A stretch of DNA of 62,481 bases from an uncultured Treponema sp. (lineage in GTDB: Bacteria; Spirochaetota; Spirochaetia; Treponematales; Treponemataceae): assembly GCA_947167345.1 (NCBI GenBank), contig CAMVHR010000014.1:1-62481 (forward strand). Direction: 5' to 3'. A model generated the notes under the pieces. It worked only from the letters and a program-made list of their open reading frames with translations, was not told the DNA's origin and searched no databases. The position numbers and the translations under genes are program-made. This document shows, one piece after another, positions 34,319-42,775 of the stretch (positions are counted from its first letter, which is position 1; every line of letters begins with the position of its first letter).

Positions 34319-36274
34319 TTATGCATCTATATCAGCATTCGAAAGCAGATGCTTTTCAATAAACTGCCTGCGTTCAGGAGTGTTCTTTCCCATATAAAAC
34401 GCTAAAAGCTGAGGAATAACTTTTAGCTGACTAATTTCAACAGGAGTCAGATGCATAGTTGCAGGATCTATGAATTGCTTAAATTCACTCGGATTTATTT
34501 CACCCAAACCTTTAAATCGAGAAGTCTCTGCACTTGCTCCAAGTTTCTTTATAGCCTTATCCCTTTCATCTTCACTATAACAGTAAATATTTTCTTTTTT
34601 ATTACGAACACGGAAAAGAGGCGTTTCCAAAATGTAAATGCGTCCACTTGTTACAAGTTCCTCAAAATACCCAAGAAAAAATGTCATTACCAGATTGCGT
34701 ATATGAAAACCATCATTATCAGCATCAGTAGCAATGACTATCTTAGAATATTTAAGATTCTCAACACTTGTTTCTATTCCCAATGCCATCATGAGCTGGT
34801 ACAATTCATCATTTTTATAGATTTCTGCCTGCTTTTTACCATACATATTTTCAGGCTTACCGCGTAATGAAAATATCGCCTGAAAATCAGCATTTCTAGA
34901 ATGAGTCATTGTTCCAGAAGCAGAGTTTCCTTCTGTAATGAAAATCATTGAATTTTGACCTTTTGTACCATCCTGTACATGATAGCGGCAATCTTTCAAT
35001 TTTGGAATTTGAATGCAGATTTTTTTTGCAGCTTCCTTAGCCTTTGACTTTACAGCACTAAGTTCTGTGCGGAGTTTTTCATTTGCCTGTATTTTTTCCT
35101 GAATTTTTTTTGCCGCATCTGAATTTCTATGGAGCCAGTCATTTAGCCCTGATTGAGTTTCAGAAACAATCCATTGCCTAATATCAGTATTTCCAAGCTT
35201 ATTTTTAGTCTGGCTTTCAAAAACAGGATCTTTGACCTTTACAAGAACTGCAGCAGCAATTCCATCTCGAATGTCTTCGCTTTTATACGAAGTATTATAA
35301 AAATCATTTATACCCTTTACAAAACCTTCCTTAAAGGCAGAAAGATGAGTTCCCCCGTCAGCAGTATATTGCCCATTCACAAAAGAAAAATAATTTTCCC
35401 CATAGGCATTCGTATGTGTAAAAGCAAATTTTAAATGATCCCCCTGATAACTTCCAATCGGATACAAGGCTGTATCTTCGATTTCTTTAGAAAGCAAGTC
35501 ATAAAGTCCATTTTCACTAAAAAAATCCTGACCGTTTAACCTTACTGTCAACCCAGAATTAAGATATGCATAATTCCACATGCGTCGTTCAACAAATTCC
35601 ATGTTAAACGAATATTTTCCAAAAATCTCTTCATCAGGAACAAACTCAAAATATGTTCCATCTGGCTGTTTATTTTTCAAAGTACCAGTATGCTGCTTTT
35701 TTAAGACGCCTTTTTCAAAAATTGCTTCTGTAGCTTTTCCATCCCTTGTTGAAACAACCCTAAAATAAGAAGAAAGAGCATTAACGGCTTTTGTACCAAC
35801 ACCATTCATTCCAACTGAAAATTGAAAAACATCATCATTATATTTTGCACCAGTATTAATTTCACTAACACATTCCACCACTTTACCAAGAGGAATGCCT
35901 CGCCCATAATCCCTTACTTTTACCGTAAAATTTTCAATCTCAACATCAATACGCTTGCCATATCCCATTATGAATTCATCAACAGCATTATCAATGACTT
36001 CTTTTAACAAAATATAGATGCCATCATTCTGATTAGAACCGTCACCAAGGCGACCTATATACATGCCAGAACGAAGACGTATATGCTCAAGGGCATCCAG
36101 ATGTTTTATTTGAGATTCATCATACACAGCTTTTTTAGGACTGCCAGCTTTTCTAGAAGCAACAGCCTTTACAGAAGTTTTTGCAGTTTTTGATGTTGAT
36201 GTTTTTTTTGATTTTTCTACTTTTGAATTACCAGATTTAGATAAGGACTGATTTTTCTTAGTACTTCCACCCAT
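34319..36274 (-). CDS. parE: DNA topoisomerase IV subunit B
   Basis: 651 residues. A basic low-complexity N-terminus of about 50 residues (Lys/Ser/Thr rich) precedes the GHKL ATPase: KEVIDNAVDEF, DYGRGIP and GMNGVGTKAVNALS. The TOPRIM domain reads FITEGNSASGTM and IATDADNDG, whereas standard GyrB/ParE have EGDSAGG and DADVDG; the acidic catalytic residues are kept. The C-terminus ends with the usual RFKGLGE and TPERRQFIE. It is first gene of a five-gene operon with a leaderless promoter. Confidence 0.9.
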   Translation of the reverse strand: MGGSTKKNQSLSKSGNSKVEKSKKTSTSKTAKTSVKAVASRKAGSPKKAVYDESQIKHLDALEHIRLRSGMYIGRLGDGSNQNDGIYILLKEVIDNAVDEFIMGYGKRIDVEIENFTVKVRDYGRGIPLGKVVECVSEINTGAKYNDDVFQFSVGMNGVGTKAVNALSSYFRVVSTRDGKATEAIFEKGVLKKQHTGTLKNKQPDGTYFEFVPDEEIFGKYSFNMEFVERRMWNYAYLNSGLTVRLNGQDFFSENGLYDLLSKEIEDTALYPIGSYQGDHLKFAFTHTNAYGENYFSFVNGQYTADGGTHLSAFKEGFVKGINDFYNTSYKSEDIRDGIAAAVLVKVKDPVFESQTKNKLGNTDIRQWIVSETQSGLNDWLHRNSDAAKKIQEKIQANEKLRTELSAVKSKAKEAAKKICIQIPKLKDCRYHVQDGTKGQNSMIFITEGNSASGTMTHSRNADFQAIFSLRGKPENMYGKKQAEIYKNDELYQLMMALGIETSVENLKYSKIVIATDADNDGFHIRNLVMTFFLGYFEELVTSGRIYILETPLFRVRNKKENIYCYSEDERDKAIKKLGASAETSRFKGLGEINPSEFKQFIDPATMHLTPVEISQLKVIPQLLAFYMGKNTPERRQFIEKHLLSNADIDA

Positions 36275-36280
36275 ATCAAT

Positions 36281-36309
36281 AGTATACAGGTTATAAAGAA
36301 TTTAGTCTA
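36281..36309 (-). promoter_or_regulatory. Leaderless promoter of parE operon
   Basis: TAGACT (36309-36304), 17-bp spacer, TATACT (36286-36281), 6 nt, ATG 36274. No Shine-Dalgarno. Confidence 0.5.
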
Positions 36310-36330
36310 GTTTTTTAATTTATAAAGAAT

Positions 36331-36404
36331 TGCGCGGCTTTGGAATCGAACCAAAGACCCCAAGCGTGTCATGCTTGTACTCTAACCAACTGAGCTAGTC
36401 GCGC
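36331..36404 (-). tRNA. tRNA-Val (anticodon GAC)
   Basis: 74 nt on the minus strand, starting GCGCGAC at 36404. D-arm GCTC/GAGT, anticodon stem CAAGC/GCTTG with loop ATGACAC (anticodon GAC, reading GUC/GUU), five-base variable loop, T-arm TTTGG-TTCGATT-CCAAA and acceptor GCCGCGC plus discriminator A. The acceptor stem has one A-C mismatch at position 6-67. CCA is not encoded. It lies between the cheY terminator and the parE promoter. Confidence 0.92.
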
Positions 36405-36415
36405 TAAAATAAATA

Positions 36416-36442
36416 CCCGTAAATCAGTATACAATTTACGGG
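36416..36442 (-). terminator. Terminator of the cheA operon
   Basis: CCCGTAAAT/ATTTACGGG, a perfect 9-bp stem with a 9-nt loop, followed on the minus strand by TATTTATTTT. It is 9 bp beyond the cheY stop. Confidence 0.8.
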
Positions 36443-36451
36443 ACATTTTGT

Positions 36452-36886
36452 CTACTTCAATGAAGCACTAATTCTTTCAAGAACCTTTTTTCGATCCAAT
36501 GGTTTTACAATATAGTTCTTTGCACCAGCAAGAAGAGACTTCTTTACAAGTTCTTCCTTACCCAAAGCACTAACCATAACAACCTTTGCATTCTTATCAA
36601 AAGCAATAATCTGTTCAAGAGCAGAAATACCATCCAAACGAGGCATAGTAATATCCATTGTTACTAAGTCAATATTAGGACACAATTCCTTATACTTGTC
36701 AACGCCTTCTTTTCCGTCTTGAGCAGTTGCAACAATTTCATAACCATCACTTGACAGAATCTGTGTCAACTGCTTTGCAACGAATACAGAATCATCTACA
36801 ACAAGTACGCGATATTTTGATCCATCTTCCTTTAAGCCCTCTGGTGGACGATCATTTACTGTAGGAAAATCATCTTTCGTCTTCAT
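36452..36886 (-). CDS. cheY: Chemotaxis response regulator CheY
   Basis: 144 residues: a 24-residue charged N-terminal extension, then one receiver domain with DD31-32, acceptor D78 (TMDITMP), S106 and the conserved Lys in YIVKPLD. It carries the phosphoryl signal from CheA to the flagellar switch. AAAGGAG precedes the start. It is last in the operon cheA-cheW/R-cheX-cheY, an order conserved in treponemes. Confidence 0.95.
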   Translation of the reverse strand: MKTKDDFPTVNDRPPEGLKEDGSKYRVLVVDDSVFVAKQLTQILSSDGYEIVATAQDGKEGVDKYKELCPNIDLVTMDITMPRLDGISALEQIIAFDKNAKVVMVSALGKEELVKKSLLAGAKNYIVKPLDRKKVLERISASLK

Positions 36887-36901
36887 ATTGTAACTCCTTT
36901 A

Positions 36902-37384
36902 TTATACACGTTCGCGAATTGCGACGTTGACCTCAATTTTACCATATTCTGTAATAAGAGGAACAATCAATGCCTCTACATTCTCGTTTGTCCTGCCAAG
37001 AGCAGCAATCTCCATTTTTTCACCTGCAAACAAAGTTGGAGGTGTCAAGTCAAATTTAAAACCCAACTCATGGAGCTTTGTAACAGCCTGAGCTGTAATA
37101 ATATTAGCCAACTCACTTATAGTAGCCTTTGCCAAATCATCGAAATCAGCTAACTTCTCCCCATTCATCACAGAAGCAATATTCAAAGCAGTTTCATACG
37201 TCATGTCAAAGAGAACACGTCCTTCAACATCACCGGCAAGTCCGACAAGTGCTGCAACACCCATCACAGGCATTGCTGTCGATTTGAGATAAAGATCTCC
37301 TCTTTTTACATCGGCACCACCTAAAACTTCTTGTAACACACGATATGAAGTTTCTACAAATGGGTTAATGTATTCGACTCTCAT
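36902..37384 (-). CDS. cheX: CheX, CheY-P phosphatase
   Basis: 160 residues with the CheX/CheC fold. The phosphatase helix carries E and N in ISELANIITAQAV, followed by a second region with FDLTPPTLFAG. It dephosphorylates CheY-P; spirochetes use CheX in place of CheZ. It sits between the cheW fusion gene and cheY, 39 bp after the former and 15 bp before the latter. Confidence 0.93.
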   Translation of the reverse strand: MRVEYINPFVETSYRVLQEVLGGADVKRGDLYLKSTAMPVMGVAALVGLAGDVEGRVLFDMTYETALNIASVMNGEKLADFDDLAKATISELANIITAQAVTKLHELGFKFDLTPPTLFAGEKMEIAALGRTNENVEALIVPLITEYGKIEVNVAIRERV

Positions 37385-37423
37385 TATTTCCCCCTGGAAA
37401 GTTTCTATTATTTAAAGATACCA

Positions 37424-38812
37424 TTATTTTGAATAAACCGCAACATTTCCAATCATTTTTTTCTTGAAACCTGCTGCAGATATATCTTCATTATCACCAA
37501 CAATAATGACACCATTACCTTTCATCTGTTCCTTAAACTCATTCAGCATGGTCTTCTGTGAAGATTCTGGCAAGAATGATATAAGATCCCTTGCAAATAT
37601 GATATCAATATCAGAAAGATTATTTGTATTCACACAATCATGATATTCAAACATAATAGAATCTTTTATTTCTTTGCTGAAAGTATAATCTCCAGAAACA
37701 GTACGAGTCAGATATGGCTGATACCAGTCCCTACTTGCCTCTTCAGAAAGAGTCAGCAAAGGAGCATTTGATACATTAAGCAAATCAATATCATGCGCAT
37801 AGATACGAATATTTGCAGACGGATATTTCTTTTTCAAAATACAAGCAAGAGAATACGATTCAAAACCTTTATTACAACCCGCATTCCAAACAACAATATT
37901 TCTTGCATTGTTATCAGGCAATGCCTTCAACACTTCATTAGAATACCCTTCATCCCACCATGCACAGTTGCAACGAGAATAGAACGGCTTCAAGAAAGCA
38001 TCAGCATCCGCATCATTCTGAATCTGAGTTTTATCTGCCCCCCTCTGCTTTTTCCATTCTGAATAACGCTTATTTACCCAATCTTTCGTTATAGCATTTA
38101 CACAGAATTTTTTCTGATTCAGCAAGGATTCTGTAATAAACTTCAAATCTTCATCTGTAACAGGTTCATCAAGAGGCTGTACAGGAGCGAAATCTTTTGA
38201 ATCAGAAGAAGATTCCGCAGCAAGAGACTTTCTTCTCTCCATTTGAATTTTTGCAGTTTCAGCAAGTTTTTCTTCTTCTTCTGGTGTCCTTACACCAAAA
38301 ATTGTATCAATATCAAGAAGAATATACAGATGTTTTTCTGCTTCAGCTACACCATAAATATATTTAATATTTATATCACCAAAAAGAGGATGCGGAGGCT
38401 GAATCGTACTCTGCTGAATTCCAACAACATTGTCAATTGCATCAACGACAACACCAAACATCTGCTCTCCAACAGTAACAACAAGCATATTTTCCATCTT
38501 ATTGTCATCATGTGGAGGAACATCAATATTAAAGAACAGGCGAAGGTCAATAATAGGTATAATTTCACCACGAAGGTTATATACACCCAATACAAAAGGC
38601 AAACTGTTAGGAACATAAGTAAAATTACCAGCCTTTACAATTTCCTTTACCTTTCGAATGTCAATTGCATAATCTTTTCCTGCAAGAGAAAAAGTTACCA
38701 TTCTATAATCAATAATACTGTTGCGTGCTTTTTCTTCAGTATTCAATGTTGCCTTACTAACATCCTCTGTCGTACTGGCAAAAGCACTCAATCTTTCCTG
38801 TATCGTTGCCAT
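37424..38812 (-). CDS. cheW: CheW fused to a CheR-like domain
   Basis: 462 residues. N-terminal CheW domain (about 35-185: MVTFSLAGKDYAIDI, PFVLGVYNLRGEIIPIIDLR), a charged linker, then a CheR-like domain (about 220-462) with VWNAGCNKGFESYSLA. The functional CheR motif GxSxGEEPYS is degenerate here (KGFES), so SAM-dependent activity is doubtful and the domain is probably structural. This fusion is known from Treponema chemoreceptor arrays. It is 3 bp downstream of cheA, so tightly coupled. Confidence 0.93.
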   Translation of the reverse strand: MATIQERLSAFASTTEDVSKATLNTEEKARNSIIDYRMVTFSLAGKDYAIDIRKVKEIVKAGNFTYVPNSLPFVLGVYNLRGEIIPIIDLRLFFNIDVPPHDDNKMENMLVVTVGEQMFGVVVDAIDNVVGIQQSTIQPPHPLFGDINIKYIYGVAEAEKHLYILLDIDTIFGVRTPEEEEKLAETAKIQMERRKSLAAESSSDSKDFAPVQPLDEPVTDEDLKFITESLLNQKKFCVNAITKDWVNKRYSEWKKQRGADKTQIQNDADADAFLKPFYSRCNCAWWDEGYSNEVLKALPDNNARNIVVWNAGCNKGFESYSLACILKKKYPSANIRIYAHDIDLLNVSNAPLLTLSEEASRDWYQPYLTRTVSGDYTFSKEIKDSIMFEYHDCVNTNNLSDIDIIFARDLISFLPESSQKTMLNEFKEQMKGNGVIIVGDNEDISAAGFKKKMIGNVAVYSK

Positions 38813-38815
38813 GGC

Positions 38816-41275
38816 TTACCCTCTTCTTATTGCTTCTTCTTCACGAAGCTGCTGTGCATCAAGTTCCTGCTTTACACCAAGTTCCAATAACTGACTTACA
38901 TCAATAATAAGAGAAACAGAACCATCACCCAATATTGAAGCACCGGCAATTCCTGGAGATGCAGTAAACTGATCACGCAACGGCTTAATTACAACATCTT
39001 CTTCGCCTACCAAAGCGTCAACCATAACGCCAATTTTCTTTTCCTGAGAACCTACAATTACAATAAAGCAATAATCATTCTTAGACGTATCTTTAATGTT
39101 AAACAGTCTGTTCAAGCGAAGAATTGAAATAACTTCATTACGGACATTTAAAACTTCATAGCTGTCAATTGTATTAATGCTGCTTTTTTTGACTCGCTGG
39201 CTTTCAATTACATTTGCAATAGGAATTGAGTAAACTTCTTTTCCGACGCGAACCAAAAGACCCTGAATAATAGCCAAAGTCAATGGCAGCCTAATACTAA
39301 ATTTAGAACCTTTATGGCGTTCACTAACAATGCTTATCGAACCTTTAAGTTTTTCAACCATTGTCTTAACAACATCAAGTCCAACACCACGACCAGAAAC
39401 ATTACTGATTTTATCGCTTGTTGAAAATCCTGGCATAAAAATAAGATTATATGCTTCCTGATTAGACAAAACTTTATTAGGACTAATCAGTCCCTTATTT
39501 ATTGCCTTCTGTCGGACTTTATCAACATCAATACCCTCACCGTCATCAATAATGTCGATAATAATCATATTACCTTCATTAGCAGCACGGAGAGTTAAGG
39601 TTCCAGTTTCATCCTTTCCAAACTTTACACGCTCTTCCGGCATTTCAATGCCGTGGTCAACAGAATTTCTGACACAATGCATGATTGGATCAAGCAAATC
39701 ATCAACAACAGTCTTATCAAGTTCGGTTTCTTCACCTTCTATAACCAGATTAACTTTACGTCCCAAATCACGGCTTAAATCACGAACAACACGAGGGAAC
39801 CTATTGAAAATAGTTCCAATAGGAACCATTCGTATTTTCATGACGCCTTCCTGCAACTCACTGGCAATTCGACCCAAATTCTGAGTTGAAGAACGAAGTT
39901 TACTTGATGTAAGTTTGAAGTCATTTTCAAATGAATCAAACCAGTTTGAAAGACTTCCGTATTCTTCAGAAAGTTTCTGACGAACTTCTTTTACAGGAAC
40001 ACCTTTCTGTACATCTTCAATATATTTTGGAACATCCTCAAACAGATGATGTTGCTTTTCCTTAAAACTACTGTTAAGAGTCTGCAACTGAACCTGAAGA
40101 TCCGCAGTATGCAAACCGATCTGGTTAAACGCAGCCTTTGTAATAACAGTCTCACTGACGAGATTCATCAAGATATCAACACGGCGAGAATCTACACGCA
40201 ATATAGAACCTGTCTGAGTTACCTTATGAGTCTGAGACTGCTGATTTCCAGCTGCAGGCTTTGCGGCCTGTGCAGGAGATTCGGCTTTAGGCTCTTCTGC
40301 AACGGAAGGAGCTGAAACCTCTTCAACAACAGGAGTAACCTTTGCAGCAGGAGTTGAAGCGGCAGGTTTTGGTGCAGGTGCAACAGGAGCAGAAACTGCA
40401 ACAGGTGCTTCAGAAGTAACTTCAGATGCAGACAGTGCAAAAGTGCTTGCGCCCTTAACTTCACGAGCATCAGCAGCCAGTGTCACATCATCAAGGAATG
40501 CAGCATCTTCTATATCATCTTGCTTTGCATCCGTCGCAATATAGTAAACTACCTGTGAATAGAAAGTATCTTCATATAAAGATTCAAAATCTGGAATTGT
40601 TTTTAGAACCGCACCTATACCCTTAAGGGCTGCAAACACCTGAATGCCACCGACACTGTTCATTGGATTAGATTCATCAAACGTGACATTAACAGACCAA
40701 AGTTTTTGACCTTCAGGAGTAGCCTGCTTCAATTCTGTGTAATCAGAATCAGAAAGAGGAGGAACAGGCGGCATGCCTGGAACTGAAGGCTGAGGAGCTG
40801 GTGCAGCAGGCTTTTTAGCGACAGGGGCAGGAGCAGAAACAGGAGCCGCAGTGGCAGCAGGCTTTTTCTTAGCCCCCTTAGCAGGAATATAAGACTGAAT
40901 TTTCTCTACAAGAGGGGAAACATTTTCCTGATAGACGGATCCGTTTTTCCGTGCCTCAAGCATTGCCTTAATTGTATCGATTGATGTAAGCAAAACATCC
41001 ACAATAGGTTCTGTTACAGAAGCCGTTCCGCCACGAAGAGCATCAAGCAAATCCTCTACATCATGACAAAATGTTGAAAGCTCAGTCATTTCAACAGTTG
41101 CGGATCCCCCTTTCAAAGTATGAGCCGCACGGAAGATTTCATCAATAGAGTCATGATTGTTAGGATCATTTTCAATGACAAGAATATTGCTTTCAAGATT
41201 TTCTACCTGCTGTTCTGCTTCGGCAAAGAAGTCTTGAAGAAGTTCTTCGTTATTAGGATCAAGATAATCACTCAT
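38816..41275 (-). CDS. cheA: Chemotaxis histidine kinase CheA
   Basis: 819 residues. Hpt with His52 in RAAHTLKGGSA, an Ala/Pro-rich linker, a P2-like region (about 180-270), a second Ala/Pro linker, dimerisation helices, HATPase (MHCVRNSVDHGIE, DDGEGIDVD, GRGVGLDVV) and C-terminal CheW-like domain. It is the kinase of the flagellar chemotaxis pathway. Unlike the CheA at 13.5 kb it has no receiver. The first gene of its operon, it is transcribed from a leaderless promoter. Confidence 0.96.
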   Translation of the reverse strand: MSDYLDPNNEELLQDFFAEAEQQVENLESNILVIENDPNNHDSIDEIFRAAHTLKGGSATVEMTELSTFCHDVEDLLDALRGGTASVTEPIVDVLLTSIDTIKAMLEARKNGSVYQENVSPLVEKIQSYIPAKGAKKKPAATAAPVSAPAPVAKKPAAPAPQPSVPGMPPVPPLSDSDYTELKQATPEGQKLWSVNVTFDESNPMNSVGGIQVFAALKGIGAVLKTIPDFESLYEDTFYSQVVYYIATDAKQDDIEDAAFLDDVTLAADAREVKGASTFALSASEVTSEAPVAVSAPVAPAPKPAASTPAAKVTPVVEEVSAPSVAEEPKAESPAQAAKPAAGNQQSQTHKVTQTGSILRVDSRRVDILMNLVSETVITKAAFNQIGLHTADLQVQLQTLNSSFKEKQHHLFEDVPKYIEDVQKGVPVKEVRQKLSEEYGSLSNWFDSFENDFKLTSSKLRSSTQNLGRIASELQEGVMKIRMVPIGTIFNRFPRVVRDLSRDLGRKVNLVIEGEETELDKTVVDDLLDPIMHCVRNSVDHGIEMPEERVKFGKDETGTLTLRAANEGNMIIIDIIDDGEGIDVDKVRQKAINKGLISPNKVLSNQEAYNLIFMPGFSTSDKISNVSGRGVGLDVVKTMVEKLKGSISIVSERHKGSKFSIRLPLTLAIIQGLLVRVGKEVYSIPIANVIESQRVKKSSINTIDSYEVLNVRNEVISILRLNRLFNIKDTSKNDYCFIVIVGSQEKKIGVMVDALVGEEDVVIKPLRDQFTASPGIAGASILGDGSVSLIIDVSQLLELGVKQELDAQQLREEEAIRRG

Positions 41276-41282
41276 ACAATAT

Positions 41283-41310
41283 ATTTTAATCGGTTACAAA
41301 TATAAGTCAA
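41283..41310 (-). promoter_or_regulatory. Leaderless promoter of cheA operon
   Basis: TTGACT (41310-41305), 16-bp spacer, TAAAAT (41288-41283), 7 nt, ATG 41275, no Shine-Dalgarno. Confidence 0.6.
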
Positions 41311-41443
41311 GATAAAAAAATGAAATCACATCAATTTTTTTTACAGATTCAATTTATTTTATAGCAGTATATAAATATATCTAAAGACAAAAAGAAAATG
41401 CACCGATAAATAAGCAGAGGTGTTCTACACGTCAAAGAGGAGG

Positions 41444-41457
41444 ATGTAAATTTACAT
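41444..41457 (+). promoter_or_regulatory. 14-bp palindrome at the start codon of the barrel protein gene
   Basis: ATGTAAATTTACAT is perfectly palindromic and lies between the Shine-Dalgarno AGGAGG (41438-41443) and the ATG (41456). It could bind a dimeric repressor or hide the start codon in RNA. Function is inferred. Confidence 0.35.
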
Positions 41458-42700
41458 GAAAAAGTATCTTTCTTCTATTATCGTAACTTTATTTTCATTC
41501 ATTAGCATTTATGCAATTGAAACTCCCTATTTTACAGGACACGCAGGCCTTATAGGAGATTTCACGAGCAATTCTGATTCAAAAAATTTTGATCCGGCAT
41601 TTTATTCTGCAGGATATTTCGGCGGTCAGATAAACTTCCTTGACACACTTATTTTCCGCAGCGAATTCTCAATAAAGACTAATGACATTCTTGCAGGAGA
41701 CATCTTTAAGGCACCAGAAGGAACTTCATCTATTTTTAAAGTGCAGGAACTTTCAGGAACATACAAACTCAGTACATCCCGACTGACTCACTATTTTTCT
41801 ATTTTTTATGGAGAATACGAACCTATAGGTTCTGACATTTTTTTACAGCGCCAGTTTGGAATATCAGAAATCTCTTCTCCCCTTACAGAAACTTGGCAGG
41901 GCATAAACGGTTCTTCAATAAACCATTTTTACGGCGGCGGCATATCATATATCCTGAGGTTTGAGCAACCAATAGCTTTTGGCGCATATCTTTATAAAGA
42001 TTTTGATGACTATCACAACCAGCGTTCATTAAATATGGACATCAGAATTGCAGGTGCCTTTCCCATGTTTATTTTTGATGCATCCAGTGGGGTAGGATTT
42101 TCTTCCGGCAGCACAGAAGGTACGCTAGACGACTATGTGCTTATAATCCGCGAAGCAAGTTTTCATGGAGGATTCAACTTTCTCATCGGCAATTCGGCAG
42201 AACCAATATCAGTTCTGTCACAAGTAGGCTTTTCAGATGTCATTCTTGCACCAGGCAAAAAAAATCCAAAGAATGACATAGACAGGGCTTGGGATGAATT
42301 CTACTTTTTGTTTGAACCGCGGGTAAACTTGAAACAGTTATCGTTTGCACTGACATTCTTCAACATACCGTACAGCAAACTTGAAACAGGTGCATACGAA
42401 TATATCAGAGATCCTATGGGTATAAACGCAAACATTTCTACAAGCTATTTCCATCTTGGAAATTTAAATTACACAATGGGAATGCATGCAACACTCACTC
42501 TAAGTGATCAGCCTATAAAAAAAGCAATACATGAAGGCACATGGAAAAGAAACTTCTATATAAGTCCATATGCAAAATTTCCTCTTTTTGGAGGAGAGTT
42601 GTCTTCTTCACTTACCATAAACTGTACACAACTATTTAAATTCAATCACAACTGGTTCAGCAGCATGGACTACAGGCTAGGCTTCCGCTCTCAATTCTAG
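41456..42700 (+). CDS. Probable outer-membrane beta-barrel protein
   Basis: 414 residues. The signal peptide covers about 1-20 (MKKYLSSIIVTLFSFISIYA). The rest shows alternating hydrophobic/aromatic strands with many Gly, Tyr and Phe and no hydrophobic helix. It ends in RLGFRSQF; a C-terminal Phe is the signal for BAM-mediated insertion. I recognise no named family. It could be a channel or a structural outer-membrane protein of treponemes. AGAGGAGG precedes the start, and a terminator follows at 42713-42748. Confidence 0.65.
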   Translation: MKKYLSSIIVTLFSFISIYAIETPYFTGHAGLIGDFTSNSDSKNFDPAFYSAGYFGGQINFLDTLIFRSEFSIKTNDILAGDIFKAPEGTSSIFKVQELSGTYKLSTSRLTHYFSIFYGEYEPIGSDIFLQRQFGISEISSPLTETWQGINGSSINHFYGGGISYILRFEQPIAFGAYLYKDFDDYHNQRSLNMDIRIAGAFPMFIFDASSGVGFSSGSTEGTLDDYVLIIREASFHGGFNFLIGNSAEPISVLSQVGFSDVILAPGKKNPKNDIDRAWDEFYFLFEPRVNLKQLSFALTFFNIPYSKLETGAYEYIRDPMGINANISTSYFHLGNLNYTMGMHATLTLSDQPIKKAIHEGTWKRNFYISPYAKFPLFGGELSSSLTINCTQLFKFNHNWFSSMDYRLGFRSQF

Positions 42701-42712
42701 AGACAAAAAAAA

Positions 42713-42748
42713 CACCCGGTCAATGAAATCTCTTTCATAAACCGGGTG
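42713..42748. terminator. Bidirectional terminator
   Basis: CACCCGGT (42713-42720) pairs with ACCGGGTG (42741-42748), with an inner ATGAAA/TTTCAT. A seven- to eight-base A-run on the left gives a T-tract for the convergent dapL transcript. Confidence 0.8.
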
Positions 42749-42775
42749 ATTATGTTTTCAGAGTTACCCGAAAGT

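Noticed and set aside
32357-36274. gyrA/gyrB instead of parC/parE
   Set aside because: The A subunit is short without a GyrA box and the two genes are in parE-parC order, which fits topoisomerase IV better.
37793-40470. Long open frames opposite the cheA operon
   Set aside because: They are antisense to well-conserved domains, lack ribosome binding sites and encode low-complexity peptides.
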